The translations under genes were made by a program, and so were the position numbers. 64,000 nt of DNA from Paenibacillus antri (GTDB taxonomy: Bacteria; Bacillota; Bacilli; Paenibacillales; YIM-B00363). The notes under the pieces are model-generated. The model was not told the origin of the DNA. It was given only the letters and a program-made list of their open reading frames with translations, and did no database searches. Below, piece after piece: positions 1-9,121 of this stretch. Positions within the stretch are counted from its first letter, which is position 1. Each line of letters opens with the position of its first letter. The DNA lies in contig NZ_VCIW01000001.1 of NCBI RefSeq assembly GCF_005765165.1, positions 372,001 to 436,000 of the forward strand, in the 5' to 3' direction.

Positions 1-971
1 TCCTCGTGCAGCCAGCACCTCGCCTTCGTTCCCGACCCCAGCTCGCGAAGCGGCGGAGCCTCGCTCGCGCATCGCTTCGCCGCGAACGCGCACCGGGGAT
101 GGAACCGGCACCCTGCCGGCATCCGAGAAGGCGCCGGCACCGTGCCGGGAATCGAATCCAGCTCGACTCTCGTCTCTTCCAGCCGCGGCGTGCTCCGAAT
201 CAACCCCAAGGTGTACGGATGCTTCGGGGCGCGGAAGAGTTCGTACACGTCCCCTTCTTCCACGACCTGCCCGGCATACATGACGATGACGCGATCGACC
301 ATCTCGGCGATGACGCCCAGGTCATGGGTAATGATCATAATCGAGGCTTGCGTTTCGTCTCGAAGCTCTTGCATCAGCCGCAAGATTTGCGCTTGTATCG
401 TGACGTCCAACGCCGTCGTCGGCTCGTCGGCGATGAGCAGCTTCGGATTGCAAGAGAGGGCGATCGCGATCATCGCGCGTTGCCGCATCCCGCCGCTCAG
501 CTCGTGCGGATACGAGCGGAACACCGCCTCCGGCCGCGCGATGCCGACCTTGCGCAGCATCTCGATGCTTCGTTGCTTCGCCGTTTTCTTCTTCGCGGCT
601 TGATGCAGCATAATATTTTCCGAAATTTGATAACCGATGGTGAGCAGCGGATTCAGCGACGTAAGAGGCTCTTGGAAAATCATGGACATCGCATTGCCCT
701 GCAGCTTTTTCAACTCGCCCTTGGAAAGCTTGGCAAGATCCGTTCCTTCGAAAATGATTTCTCCCCCGACGATCCGTCCGGGCTCCTCCACCAACCCCAT
801 GACCGAATACGACATCACGCTCTTGCCGCACCCGGACTCGCCCACGACTCCCAGCACCTCTCCGCGTTCGATCTTGAAGGATACGCCGTCCACGGAGCGA
901 GTCACTCCCGTCTCGGTCGAATAATACGTCTTTAGTTCGCGTACCTCCAACAGCGCTTCTCGCCTCGACAT
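1..971 (-). CDS. Oligopeptide/dipeptide ABC transporter ATP-binding protein (DppD/OppD type), 3' end cut by window
   Basis: Cytoplasmic ATPase that powers the two permeases encoded just upstream. Reading from the ATG at 971, the frame stays open to the window edge. It shows a Walker A motif (GESGCGKS), a Q-loop (FQEPLTSLNP), the LSGGM signature and Walker B (LLIADEPTTALD). The tail has the cysteine-containing region (CRFHPRC ... CWLHE) typical of the oligopeptide-family C-terminal extension, so only a few residues should be missing. A clear AAGGAGGG site lies 5-6 nt before the ATG, and the gene starts 17 nt after the upstream permease stop, so the genes form an operon. Whether peptides, nickel or another solute is carried cannot be told from this subunit. 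A second ATPase and the binding protein probably lie beyond the edge. Confidence 0.93.
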   Translation of the reverse strand, partial: MSRREALLEVRELKTYYSTETGVTRSVDGVSFKIERGEVLGVVGESGCGKSVMSYSVMGLVEEPGRIVGGEIIFEGTDLAKLSKGELKKLQGNAMSMIFQEPLTSLNPLLTIGYQISENIMLHQAAKKKTAKQRSIEMLRKVGIARPEAVFRSYPHELSGGMRQRAMIAIALSCNPKLLIADEPTTALDVTIQAQILRLMQELRDETQASIMIITHDLGVIAEMVDRVIVMYAGQVVEEGDVYELFRAPKHPYTLGLIRSTPRLEETRVELDSIPGTVPAPSRMPAGCRFHPRCAFAAKRCASEAPPLRELGSGTKARCWLHE

Positions 972-988
972 TGTACTCCCTCCTTACG

Positions 989-1936
989 TTATGACCTCCG
1001 GCTCTGCACGCGGGGATCGAACGCGTCGCGCAGCCAATCCCCTAGGAATATAATGCCGAGCACCGTCACCGTGATGGCGACGCCGGGGAATGTCGATATC
1101 CACCAACTCGTGGCGATATGATCCCTTCCTTCGTTGAGCATGTATCCCCAGGAGACGATCGGAGGTTGGACCCCTAATCCCAGGAAGCTCAACGAAGCTT
1201 CCAGTACGATATTGCCGCCGACCGTCAAGGTGGAGACGACGATGCAGAGGGACACGATATTCGGCAATATGTGCTTCAGCATAATCGTCCGATCCCGGGT
1301 GCCGATCGCGCGCGCGGCCCGGATGTAATCCCGCTGTTTGAGGCTGAGCACCTCCCCCCTGATTAAACGCGTATATGCCGTCCATTCGGTCAGTCCGATG
1401 ACCAAAATGAGCGTCGTGACGCTTGTGCCGAATACGCCGATAATGACCAACATCAGCAAGATGCCCGGGATTGCCATCTTCGCGTCGACCACCCTCATAA
1501 TCAAAGAGTCGAACCAACGTCCTCCGTAATACCCGCAGACGATCCCGAGAAAGATGCCGATCGCCCCCGCGATCATTACTGCCGCGACGCTGACGAGCAA
1601 CGAGATCCGGGATCCGTAGATGATCCGGCTGAGCATATCTCTGCCGAGATTATCGGTCCCGAGCGGGTGCTCCATCGATCCGCCCTCCAGCCAGAACGGC
1701 GGCGCCAGCGTGTTCCTCGCATCCATTACGCCCGGGTCGTGCGGGGCCAGATAGGGCGCAAGCGCCGCGGTCAAGACGACCAAGGCGATCATCGCGAAGC
1801 CTGCCGTGCCGGTCTTGCTTGAGAACAGCAGCTTCCTCCACCTAAGGAACGTACTCGCCTTTACCGGGACTTCGAACCTTGCACTCTCCCGCTGCAACGG
1901 ATTCGCCAACTCGATTCGAGTGCCGTCCACCGACAT
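989..1936 (-). CDS. ABC transporter permease, DppC/OppC type
   Basis: Integral membrane subunit of the peptide/nickel-type importer, 315 residues. A soluble N-terminal tail of about 40 residues is followed by the first membrane helix (AMIALVVLTAALAPYLAP), a periplasm-facing segment ending GTDNLGRDMLSRIIYG, and further helices. The conserved permease loop EVLSLKQRDYIRAARAIGTRD is followed by HILPNI and is the contact site for the ATPase. The GTDxxGRD and HILPN signatures are those of the DppC side of the pair. It sits 18 nt downstream of the DppB-type gene. The length is normal for the family. Confidence 0.93.
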   Translation of the reverse strand: MSVDGTRIELANPLQRESARFEVPVKASTFLRWRKLLFSSKTGTAGFAMIALVVLTAALAPYLAPHDPGVMDARNTLAPPFWLEGGSMEHPLGTDNLGRDMLSRIIYGSRISLLVSVAAVMIAGAIGIFLGIVCGYYGGRWFDSLIMRVVDAKMAIPGILLMLVIIGVFGTSVTTLILVIGLTEWTAYTRLIRGEVLSLKQRDYIRAARAIGTRDRTIMLKHILPNIVSLCIVVSTLTVGGNIVLEASLSFLGLGVQPPIVSWGYMLNEGRDHIATSWWISTFPGVAITVTVLGIIFLGDWLRDAFDPRVQSRRS

Positions 1937-1954
1937 CGCGATTCCCCCTCTCGC

Positions 1955-2860
1955 TTACTCGTACTTGATTCTTGGATCGATCCACCGATAAGCGACGTCC
2001 GCCAGGAAGTTCATCAGAATGATGATCATGGCGCTGACGAAGACGACCGCCTGCACGACCGACATATCGCGGACGCTGATCGCCTTCACGAGCAGCTGCC
2101 CCATCCCGGGCCATGCGAATACCGTCTCCGTAATGACCGCGCCTCCGAACAGAACCGCGACCTGCGTCGCCATGACCGTAACGACGGGAAGCAAGCAATT
2201 CCGGAAGGCGTGTCGGAAATACACGACCGCATTCGACACCCCCTTGCTCTTCGCGGTTCGGATATAATCTTGACTCAACACGTCGAGCATGCTGGATCGA
2301 ATCAATCGAGCGATCTCCGCCGCCGCTCCGCTCCCTAGCGTAATCGCGGGAAGAACCAAGTGCTTCCACGACCCTTCGCCGGAAACCGGGAACAGCTGCA
2401 GCGTGATGGAAAACAGCAGAATCAGCATGATCGCTTGCCAGAAATTCGGGATCGCCTTGCCGACGACCGAAAATCCCGAGATCAACAAATCGACGAAAGT
2501 ATTTTTCTTAATGGCGGAGAGCACCCCCAAGGGGACGGAAATTACGATCGCGAACGCGATGGAGGCCGATCCGAGCAGCAGGGTGCTCGGCAATCGTTCG
2601 AGGACGATGGTCAGCGCATCCTCGCGGTAAACGTAGGAGATGCCGAAGTCCCCTTGAAGAAGGTTCAACATATAGATTCCGTATTGGACGTAGAAGGGAC
2701 GATTCAACCCCAACGACTCGCGCAGCTCCGCGATCTGCTCGGGCGTCGCTTGATCCGAAATCATGAGCGCGACCGGATCCCCGGTCAAATAGAGCAACGC
2801 GAAGATGACCGACGAAATAATAAACAGTACCGGGATGAACTGCATGATGTATTTGAGCAA
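1955..2860 (-). CDS. ABC transporter permease, DppB/OppB type
   Basis: First gene of the importer operon seen here, 301 residues from a TTG at 2860. It begins with a helix (FIPVLFIISSVIFALLYL), followed by TGDPVALM and the LRESLGLNRPFYVQY segment characteristic of the DppB family. The ATPase-contact loop is DVLSQDYIRTAKSKGVSN with RHAFRNCLLPVV, and the end reads DPRIKYE. The start is uncertain: no strong ribosome site precedes the TTG, an in-frame ATG lies 15 nt inside, and a GGGGGCG tract precedes a non-standard in-frame ATT upstream. It is preceded by about 260 nt without a gene and then a hairpin, so the operon promoter is probably in that gap. Confidence 0.92.
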   Translation of the reverse strand: MLKYIMQFIPVLFIISSVIFALLYLTGDPVALMISDQATPEQIAELRESLGLNRPFYVQYGIYMLNLLQGDFGISYVYREDALTIVLERLPSTLLLGSASIAFAIVISVPLGVLSAIKKNTFVDLLISGFSVVGKAIPNFWQAIMLILLFSITLQLFPVSGEGSWKHLVLPAITLGSGAAAEIARLIRSSMLDVLSQDYIRTAKSKGVSNAVVYFRHAFRNCLLPVVTVMATQVAVLFGGAVITETVFAWPGMGQLLVKAISVRDMSVVQAVVFVSAMIIILMNFLADVAYRWIDPRIKYE

Positions 2861-3120
2861 ATAAGCTCTTATGTGAATCGCCCCCGTTCCACTTTGATCC
2901 CCGCCTTATAAACCTTGTTACATCGACGTCCCCTATGCGTGATGTACACTAACATGTTATCAACGCCGCGGACGGATTGTCATTGGTCAAAGCGACCAAG
3001 AATCTCGAAAGGCGTTGTACATTATAGCTAAAGCAATACATATACGCCGTTAATTAATGGATAAACGCGTCATGTTTAGGGACATATAATGATATCCCAT
3101 CGTCAGGTCTGAACATAACG
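2861..3120. other. Gene-free stretch upstream of the peptide-type importer
   Basis: AT-richer than its surroundings (for example around 3000-3110). No convincing reading frame was found on either strand. It should carry the promoter for the minus-strand importer operon, but I cannot pick a confident -35/-10 pair. The distal end is the large hairpin at 3121-3190. Confidence 0.4.
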
Positions 3121-3190
3121 AAAAAAACCTCCTTCCAGATTCGCGATCGCCCGTATTCCGAGTCGAACCGCGAGTCTATAGGAGGTTTTC
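3121..3190. terminator. Large two-tier hairpin with AAAACCTCC/GGAGGTTTT arms
   Basis: Outer arms AAAACCTCC (3124-3132) and GGAGGTTTT (3181-3189) enclose inner arms AGATTCGCG (3137-3145) and CGCGAGTCT (3169-3177). The A- and T-runs on the outer arms make it a plausible bidirectional terminator. The right arm with its following GTTCG resembles the arms of the repeat at 55797-55926. Confidence 0.6.
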
Positions 3191-3414
3191 CGTTCGTTGC
3201 TTGAATGTTCTTACGCCTTCCATCGGTAACCTGTTGCGGTCGTCGCCTGGGTGAAGCGGGGCGTCAAGGAACGGAACGAATGCGAAGCCGCGGCCAAGAT
3301 GTGGAACGAGACGGACCGGAAGCGGCACACCGCGCCGACAGTGAACGCTGGCCGTCAGCTTCAAGCAACAAGGCGCTGACGGAGGAACGCATGCGGGAGA
3401 TCGGCGCGATGTAG
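3191..3414. other. Unidentified remnant sequence next to broken Rieske gene
   Basis: This 220-nt stretch carries short coding-like frames on the plus strand. One ends in a TAG at 3412-3414, directly abutting the point where Rieske homology stops on the other strand. Two plus-strand frames (one with KMWNE, another with ALTEERMREIGAM) each look gene-like for part of the way, as if one frameshifted gene tail were present. I do not recognise the parent protein. Confidence 0.35.
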
Positions 3415-3658
3415 CGTGCCACGGGCAACGGACGATCTCCCGGTCGCGGCCGTAAATAAACTCGTACACTCGCGACTCGAGCGTCGTCCCGCACACGGGC
3501 CCGGCGCACAGCTCCGCGCCCTGATGCGGGCAATAATTTTGTATCGCGTAGTACTCGCCGTTCACGTTATAGACGCCGATAGAGCGCCCCTTCACCTCTA
3601 CGATCTTCGACGTGCCTTCCGGTATGTCTACAGTCGCGGCTACCGGATACCATTCCAT
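3415..3658 (-). pseudogene. Rieske [2Fe-2S] ferredoxin-like gene, truncated after the second cluster motif
   Basis: From the ATG at 3658 (GGGAGGAGA site about 6 nt upstream) the protein reads as a small Rieske ferredoxin, with the first motif CPHQGAELC and the second CPWH. These supply the two Cys and two His ligands of a 2Fe-2S cluster. Members normally continue GWEFD... for another 25-35 residues. Here similarity stops right after CPWHA at about 3415. The open frame runs on to a stop at 3176 through unrelated Arg/Pro-rich sequence that is antisense to another remnant. The fold would lack its final strands, so I call it broken. The intact relatives act as electron carriers or oxygenase/nitrite-reductase-type small subunits. 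No partner gene is nearby. Confidence 0.72.
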
Positions 3659-3768
3659 GGCGTCTCCTCCCACGCGTCTTTCGCTTGTTTCCTATTATAT
3701 CGGGGTTCCCGCACGTTTTCGTAGGCCGAAGGTTTGACTTCGGGCGCAACTTCTTTTACCTTTTCAGC

Positions 3769-3806
3769 GGGAAAAGACCGCACCCTCCGCCGAGGATGCG
3801 GTCTTC
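3769..3806 (-). terminator. Terminator of the alpha-galactoside minus-strand operon
   Basis: Arms AAGACCGCA (3774-3782) and TGCGGTCTT (3797-3805) lie 18 nt after the stop of the secreted glycosidase. In the minus direction the stem is followed by TTTTCC. Confidence 0.75.
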
Positions 3807-3823
3807 CCGCGATTCGTAACGTA

Positions 3824-6800
3824 TTATTGTTTTGAATATAAGCTGAACACCAGGTCGCGCCGGCCGCCGTTTTCCGTGATCCAGGTTTTCCCGCCGTCCA
3901 ACGACAGCCGTTCGTATCCGTCCGGATAGGAATTCTCGTCATTGTACGCGAAGCCGTATTGATTGTCCGTCGAGCCCGTATCCGCCGATTTCGGGGACCT
4001 CAGGACGAGTCCGTATCGGATGCTCGTATCGAGGTCCTTCAATTTCGGGTAGATGGAGTACGGACTGACCGAACCCGGAATGTTGTACGCCGGAAGCGAA
4101 GCGGTGAACAACGTGTCCAACGGCTCGTCGTTCGCGTCCAAGGTCACGATGTCGAAAAAGTACGCGTCCGCCGGAACGGCATTGACGTAGCTTTCATAAA
4201 TGTACACGTCCAGCTTGGGCAGATCGCTGTGCTTGAGCGTAAACACCTGCATCCGCCGCACCTGCGCGCGAATGTCCGAGTAGGCGCCGTACGGCGCGCC
4301 GCTGTTGTCCTGGACGAGCACCGGACCGCCGTTTCCTTCGATATAATAGGCTTCTACCTCTTCGATCGAAGGGAGGATGTAGTTGCTCTTCAAGTAGAGG
4401 CGCAGCTTCGTCGTCCGGACGGTATCGAAGTCGATGACCTTGTCGTCGCCTAACGTGAAGCCCTTCGTCAAGTCGACGTACCGTTGCCGCTCGGCATCCC
4501 AGTACTGCAGCGCCCAGTTGGCGGTCTGGAAGTAATCGCCTTTATGCTCCTTGACGACGACCCGGTTCACCGCCGTCTCCGCGCCGAAGTCGACCTCGAC
4601 CCATTGGTCGTCTTTCGCTCCGTCGGCCGCGCTCCACCGCGTCCGCCAATCGCCGTCCGTCAGGTTGGCCGCTTCGTACCCGGCGCCGCTCCACGTCGAC
4701 GACGCGGTCGCCGGCTTCCCGAGCGCGAGGTTCGCCGGTGCGTCGTCGTCCTTATGCCCTTGTCCGTCGCCCCGCGCCGCCTTGACGATCGCGGTGCCCT
4801 TCGGCGGAAGCGTATACCGGAACTCGTCTTTGACCTTCCCGAGCTTGCGCCCGCTGTATAGCTCCGTTAACGTGTAGTTGCCGTTCGGATCGAGTCCCAA
4901 CTCGCCCAACGCTACGGTCAAGTCCAACTCTTCCGTCGCGCTCCAGTTCGACAACCCGACGATCGCGTCTCCGCTGTCGTCCACATAATGAATGACCGAC
5001 GGCGAGCGCTCGCCCTTGTGGTATACGTTCGGCAGGTCGAGCGGCTTCGCCGCCTTGCCGGACGCGACGAGCCTCAGCAGCTCCTCGTTCTCCAGCAAGC
5101 TCATGCGGTCTTCCGCGAGGAACGGGAAGTTGTCGCCGGCGAGCCAATGCCCGCCGCCGAGCGCGACGGTCGTCGCCAGCAGCTTTCCCTCGTTCTGGCT
5201 GAACTTGTACCAGAAGCCTTGCGCGAAGTTTTCCGGAAGCATCATGTCCGCATCGTTATATTCGTACAGCGTGCCGTTCGTCCACCACGAGGCCGCGCTG
5301 TTGAACGCCTGACGCTCGAGGCCGGAGTAGCCGTCCACGCCGATCGTCGTGTCGCACGCCGCTCTTCTCCCATGCGCGAAGGCGGCGGGAAGCAGCGGAG
5401 CGATCGATTCGTTGATGTAAATCGGACGGTCGGCCGCAAGCACCGTGTCGCGGATCATGCCCATGCCGAGCCGATACGCCTGCATCCCGTTCATCGAAGG
5501 GTCGTACCGCGCTCCGTCGTACATACCCATGTCGATGAAGTCGAGCTTCAGATAATCGAAGCCCCAATCGATGTACTTCTGAATCGCGCTCCGCAGGGCG
5601 ACTTGCGCGCCCGGATGCGTCACGTCCATCGCGTACGTGCCAAGGTACGTACGGATCAGCTCGCCGTTCTCGTCGCGCAGGCAGATGTCCCGATGCGTAT
5701 ACGGCGTGCCGGGAATCGGCAGATCCAACCATTCGTTGTAGATCGTGAACGGCGTCTGATAGCCGCCTACCTTCAGCCCCTTCTCGTGCACGTAATCCGC
5801 GAACTTCTTCATGCCGTCGTCGAACGGCAACCCCGCCTCCGGGTTGAAGCCGCCGTCGAGGTTGAAGTATTCGTAGCCGAGCGGCTGCAGATGCTCCGCC
5901 ATGTAATCGACGAGCGGGTACATCGCTTCCGCGGACGCATACCCGTAATGGGAATAGTAGGTGTTATAGCCGACAGGCACTTCGCCGTCCCACTCCATGC
6001 GCGGTTCGCCGATATTGTACACCTTGCCGTACTCCTCGAGACCGGCTTGGTAATCCGCATAATATCCGAAGAAAAATTTGTCCGACGCTATCGCCGTCCC
6101 CTGCTGCGAACCGCCCCAGTTATAGACGCTGAATGCGGTGAGCGGACCGTTCGCGGTCGCCGCCTGGCCGAGCTTCTGCGCGCTCTTCCAGTTGACTGCC
6201 GTCGCCGCGCCGGCCACGAGCCCTTGCCCTCCGGCGTTGTCGAACACCGCCGCCACCCAGTGGCTGACGCCGTCGAACGGCTGCCACGTCAGCTGTTCGC
6301 CCTCGAATCGATCGGCGCCGTTCTGGCTGCGGCCGAAGTCGTGAACGGGCGCGACGCCGAAGTCGAAGTTGTTGCTGTACGGCGTCGTGAAGATGCGGCG
6401 GTCCGTCCCCGCTTCGATGTCGAGGAAGGGCGCGGCGATCGGCTCGAGGATCGCGACGTCCAGCGCATCCTCGCTCTCCACCGTCAAGTCTGTCAAAAAA
6501 TACGAGCGGTTCGGGTACAGCTCCAGCGACAGGCGGATCGTCGGGCCGGCTTCGAGCGCGCTCGAGATCGTGAGCCGGACGCCGTCGCTGCCGTAGCCGT
6601 TCGCCTCGATGCTCTCCCATTCGGCCGACCGCGTCGCCGGGTCGGAGGAGCGGAACCGCGTCTCCGCTCCGGCGAGCCGGTAGTTCGAGTGGAAATCCTG
6701 TATCGCGAGTCGCCCGTTCCAAGCGACGCTTCCGAGTCCCGTCGCCAGATCGTAGACGATCGTATACGTCCCGTTCGTCGCCGTCACGATCCCGTTCTTC

Positions 6801-6955
6801 TCATCGATCGAAACCGCGGTCGGCTTCGCTATAGCCTTCGCTTCGATCGCGGCCGCGCTCGCGGTCGCGGTCGGCTGCGCCGCGGACATCAGCGTCACTC
6901 CCATCCCGAGGATCAGCAAGACCGCTAAGGCGCGAAACCATCGGTTGTTCGCCAT
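3824..6955 (-). CDS. Secreted GH36/GH27-like alpha-galactosidase-type glycosidase with F5/8-type C domain
   Basis: Exported 1043-residue enzyme predicted to release alpha-linked sugars (probably galactose) outside the cell. It has a signal peptide (helix LAVLLILGMGVTL, cleavage near residue 33) and a beta-rich N-terminal region to about residue 330. The TIM barrel that follows carries YFNLDGGF and the strand YLKLDFID, in which D472 is the expected nucleophile. A beta-sandwich comes next, then a coagulation-factor 5/8 C (CBM32-like) module at about 740-870 (LALGKPATASS ... WVEVDFG) and a C-terminal beta domain of unknown type. The ATG lies 1 nt after the upstream alpha-galactosidase stop, with its GGAGG site inside that gene, so translation is coupled. 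The exact linkage specificity is inferred from context. Confidence 0.85.
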   Translation of the reverse strand: MANNRWFRALAVLLILGMGVTLMSAAQPTATASAAAIEAKAIAKPTAVSIDEKNGIVTATNGTYTIVYDLATGLGSVAWNGRLAIQDFHSNYRLAGAETRFRSSDPATRSAEWESIEANGYGSDGVRLTISSALEAGPTIRLSLELYPNRSYFLTDLTVESEDALDVAILEPIAAPFLDIEAGTDRRIFTTPYSNNFDFGVAPVHDFGRSQNGADRFEGEQLTWQPFDGVSHWVAAVFDNAGGQGLVAGAATAVNWKSAQKLGQAATANGPLTAFSVYNWGGSQQGTAIASDKFFFGYYADYQAGLEEYGKVYNIGEPRMEWDGEVPVGYNTYYSHYGYASAEAMYPLVDYMAEHLQPLGYEYFNLDGGFNPEAGLPFDDGMKKFADYVHEKGLKVGGYQTPFTIYNEWLDLPIPGTPYTHRDICLRDENGELIRTYLGTYAMDVTHPGAQVALRSAIQKYIDWGFDYLKLDFIDMGMYDGARYDPSMNGMQAYRLGMGMIRDTVLAADRPIYINESIAPLLPAAFAHGRRAACDTTIGVDGYSGLERQAFNSAASWWTNGTLYEYNDADMMLPENFAQGFWYKFSQNEGKLLATTVALGGGHWLAGDNFPFLAEDRMSLLENEELLRLVASGKAAKPLDLPNVYHKGERSPSVIHYVDDSGDAIVGLSNWSATEELDLTVALGELGLDPNGNYTLTELYSGRKLGKVKDEFRYTLPPKGTAIVKAARGDGQGHKDDDAPANLALGKPATASSTWSGAGYEAANLTDGDWRTRWSAADGAKDDQWVEVDFGAETAVNRVVVKEHKGDYFQTANWALQYWDAERQRYVDLTKGFTLGDDKVIDFDTVRTTKLRLYLKSNYILPSIEEVEAYYIEGNGGPVLVQDNSGAPYGAYSDIRAQVRRMQVFTLKHSDLPKLDVYIYESYVNAVPADAYFFDIVTLDANDEPLDTLFTASLPAYNIPGSVSPYSIYPKLKDLDTSIRYGLVLRSPKSADTGSTDNQYGFAYNDENSYPDGYERLSLDGGKTWITENGGRRDLVFSLYSKQ

Positions 6956-6956
6956 C

Positions 6957-9095
6957 TTACGCCTCCATTGCTCGAATTCGGATCAAGAGACTGTCGAAGT
7001 CGCCGCGCATCGGCAATGGAATTCCCGCATGCATCAAGGTGCTGCCATGCGCCGTCATGACGTGATCCCCGATTCCGGTAATCTCGTAAGGCTTGTTCTC
7101 GTCCAGTCCCTGCAGCCGCAGGGCGGGCAGCCGTCCGGCGAATCTCTGAGCGTGCAGGAACGCGAACGTCACGCTCTCCGTCCGTTCGTCGTTCACGTAT
7201 TGCACCGCGGCGAGCGCGGAATCGCGCAGCGTCGATAGACGGTATTGCATGCCCTCTTGTACGAGCGGCCGGATGTCCTTATACAAGGCGATATGCTTCG
7301 CCGCCTCTTCCAGCTCCGCGTCGGACCATTCCTTCAGGTTGCCGCCGATGCCGAGCGAGCCCGTCATCGCGCTGCGGAACCGGAACGACAGCGGCAGCCG
7401 GCGTCCGTTCAGCCCGTTGGGCGAATCGGTCACCCAGCACATCATGACCCGGGGACTGTAGACGTACGAGAAGCCCTCTTGGATGGCGAGCCGGTCGAAC
7501 GCGTCCGTGTTGTCGCTCGGCCACGCTTGATCGGCGAAGCGCAGCATCCCGAGATCGATGCGCCCTCCGCCGCCGGCGCACGTCTCGAACTCGACGCTCG
7601 GGAATCGCTCCCGCAGCTCGGCCAAGATGTCGTAGACCGCCTGCGCGTGCCGGATCCAGATTTCCTTCTGCCGATCCGGCGGAAGAGCGGCGCCGAGACC
7701 CGGTTCGGTGATCGTCCGATTCATGTCCCACTTGACGAAAGCGATCGGATGCTCGCTCAGCAGCTTCGTCATGAACTCCAGAATGTAGGCCCGAACTTCC
7801 GGCAGCGACAGATTCAGCAGCAGCTGATTGCGCAGCTCCGTGCCGGCGCGCGTCGGGAAGCCGTATACCCAATCGGGATGGTTCCGGTACAGCTCGCTGT
7901 CGGGATTGACCGACTCGGGTTCGACCCAGATGCCGAAATCCATGCCGAGCCGGTGCACTTCTTCGATCAACGCCCCGAGCCCGTTCGGAAACTTCTCCGG
8001 ATTGACGGTCCAATCGCCGAGCCCCGCGCGATCGCTGTTCCTGGCCCCGAACCAGCCGTCGTCGACGACGAACCGCTCGACCCCTAGGCGCGCGGCCTTT
8101 CGGGCCAGCTCCATCTGCCCCTCCGCCGTCACGTCGAATGTCGTCGCCTCCCAGGAGTTGTACAGCACCTTGCGAAGCTTCCGCGAGGGCAGCACGCGCT
8201 CCAGTTGGTACCGGTGCAGCGTTCGGCTCATGCCGCCGAAACCCGCGCCGGTGAAGCCGCCGACGAAGACCGGCGTCCGGAACGACTCTCCGGGACCGAG
8301 CCGCCATTCGCTGTCGAAGCCGTTCATGCCGCCCGTCACCCGGACGTGGCCGAAGCTCGACTTCTCCGCGACGACGCTCCAGTTCCCGCTCCAGCCGAGC
8401 GCGCCGAACCAGACGTCGCCCGACCGCTCCGTCGCGTCGCCGCCGTCGATCGCGAACCAAGGATTCGCATGCGGTCCGGTGAAGCCTCTGCGCGATTCGA
8501 TCGTCTTCTTGCCCTCCGACAGCAGCGTCTCCCGCAGCTGGAACTCGCCGGCCCAGCGGCCGGTCACATGCGTCATCCGATATTGCGGACGCGCGGGGAG
8601 CGACCAGGCGGCCGATTGGAACGATTCCAGCGCGATGTCTTCAAGGCCGTCGTTCACGGCCTCGGCGTACCGCTCGATCAGGTCGAGCCCCGGGAACGCC
8701 TGATAATATAGGTGCACCGTCAGCGGGTAGCGCACGTCCTTCATCGTGACGACCAAGCGCTCGGCTCCCTCCGAAGCGTCGTCTCCCGAATCGACGCGCC
8801 AGCCCTCGAGCCGCATCTTCAGATCGCGCACGCCGTCGGCGAAGCGAACCTTCAAGCTCGGCTCGACGTACCCTACGCCGCCCCAGAAGCTGTACTCTTC
8901 GTACTCGCGCTCCACCTCGGCGTCGAACGAGCTGTGGTGGACGCTGCGGATCCGAAGGGCGCTCTCGCGCCCGACGATCCGCTCTCCCCAGTGCAGTTGG
9001 TGCAGAATGCCTCGTTCGTTCAACCCGAAGACGTAGGACGTCCGGGAGGTTTGAATCTCGAACAGCCGCAAATCCTCGTGTACGGTAATCGCCAC
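6957..9095 (-). CDS. Alpha-galactosidase, GH36, cytoplasmic
   Basis: Hydrolyses terminal alpha-galactosyl residues from imported raffinose/melibiose-type oligosaccharides. It has 712 residues and no signal peptide. Beta-sandwich N-terminal domain, then a barrel with VVDDGWFGAR, GIWVEPE and the GH36 nucleophile motif KWDMNR (D457). CAGGGGRIDLGML follows, and the acid/base motif WPSDNTDA contains D528. The 71-residue spacing between the two catalytic Asp matches known bacterial GH36 enzymes. The start is GTG with a GGAGGG site about 7 nt upstream. It lies 26 nt after the binding-lipoprotein gene in the same operon. Confidence 0.95.
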   Translation of the reverse strand: MAITVHEDLRLFEIQTSRTSYVFGLNERGILHQLHWGERIVGRESALRIRSVHHSSFDAEVEREYEEYSFWGGVGYVEPSLKVRFADGVRDLKMRLEGWRVDSGDDASEGAERLVVTMKDVRYPLTVHLYYQAFPGLDLIERYAEAVNDGLEDIALESFQSAAWSLPARPQYRMTHVTGRWAGEFQLRETLLSEGKKTIESRRGFTGPHANPWFAIDGGDATERSGDVWFGALGWSGNWSVVAEKSSFGHVRVTGGMNGFDSEWRLGPGESFRTPVFVGGFTGAGFGGMSRTLHRYQLERVLPSRKLRKVLYNSWEATTFDVTAEGQMELARKAARLGVERFVVDDGWFGARNSDRAGLGDWTVNPEKFPNGLGALIEEVHRLGMDFGIWVEPESVNPDSELYRNHPDWVYGFPTRAGTELRNQLLLNLSLPEVRAYILEFMTKLLSEHPIAFVKWDMNRTITEPGLGAALPPDRQKEIWIRHAQAVYDILAELRERFPSVEFETCAGGGGRIDLGMLRFADQAWPSDNTDAFDRLAIQEGFSYVYSPRVMMCWVTDSPNGLNGRRLPLSFRFRSAMTGSLGIGGNLKEWSDAELEEAAKHIALYKDIRPLVQEGMQYRLSTLRDSALAAVQYVNDERTESVTFAFLHAQRFAGRLPALRLQGLDENKPYEITGIGDHVMTAHGSTLMHAGIPLPMRGDFDSLLIRIRAMEA

Positions 9096-9121
9096 GCTCT
9101 ATCCCTCCGACGGCAACGCGC

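Noticed and set aside
4988-6928. A 646-codon open frame on the plus strand
   Set aside because: Exactly antisense to the secreted glycosidase, Arg/Val-rich, without domain motifs or a ribosome site. It is a by-product of high GC codon use.
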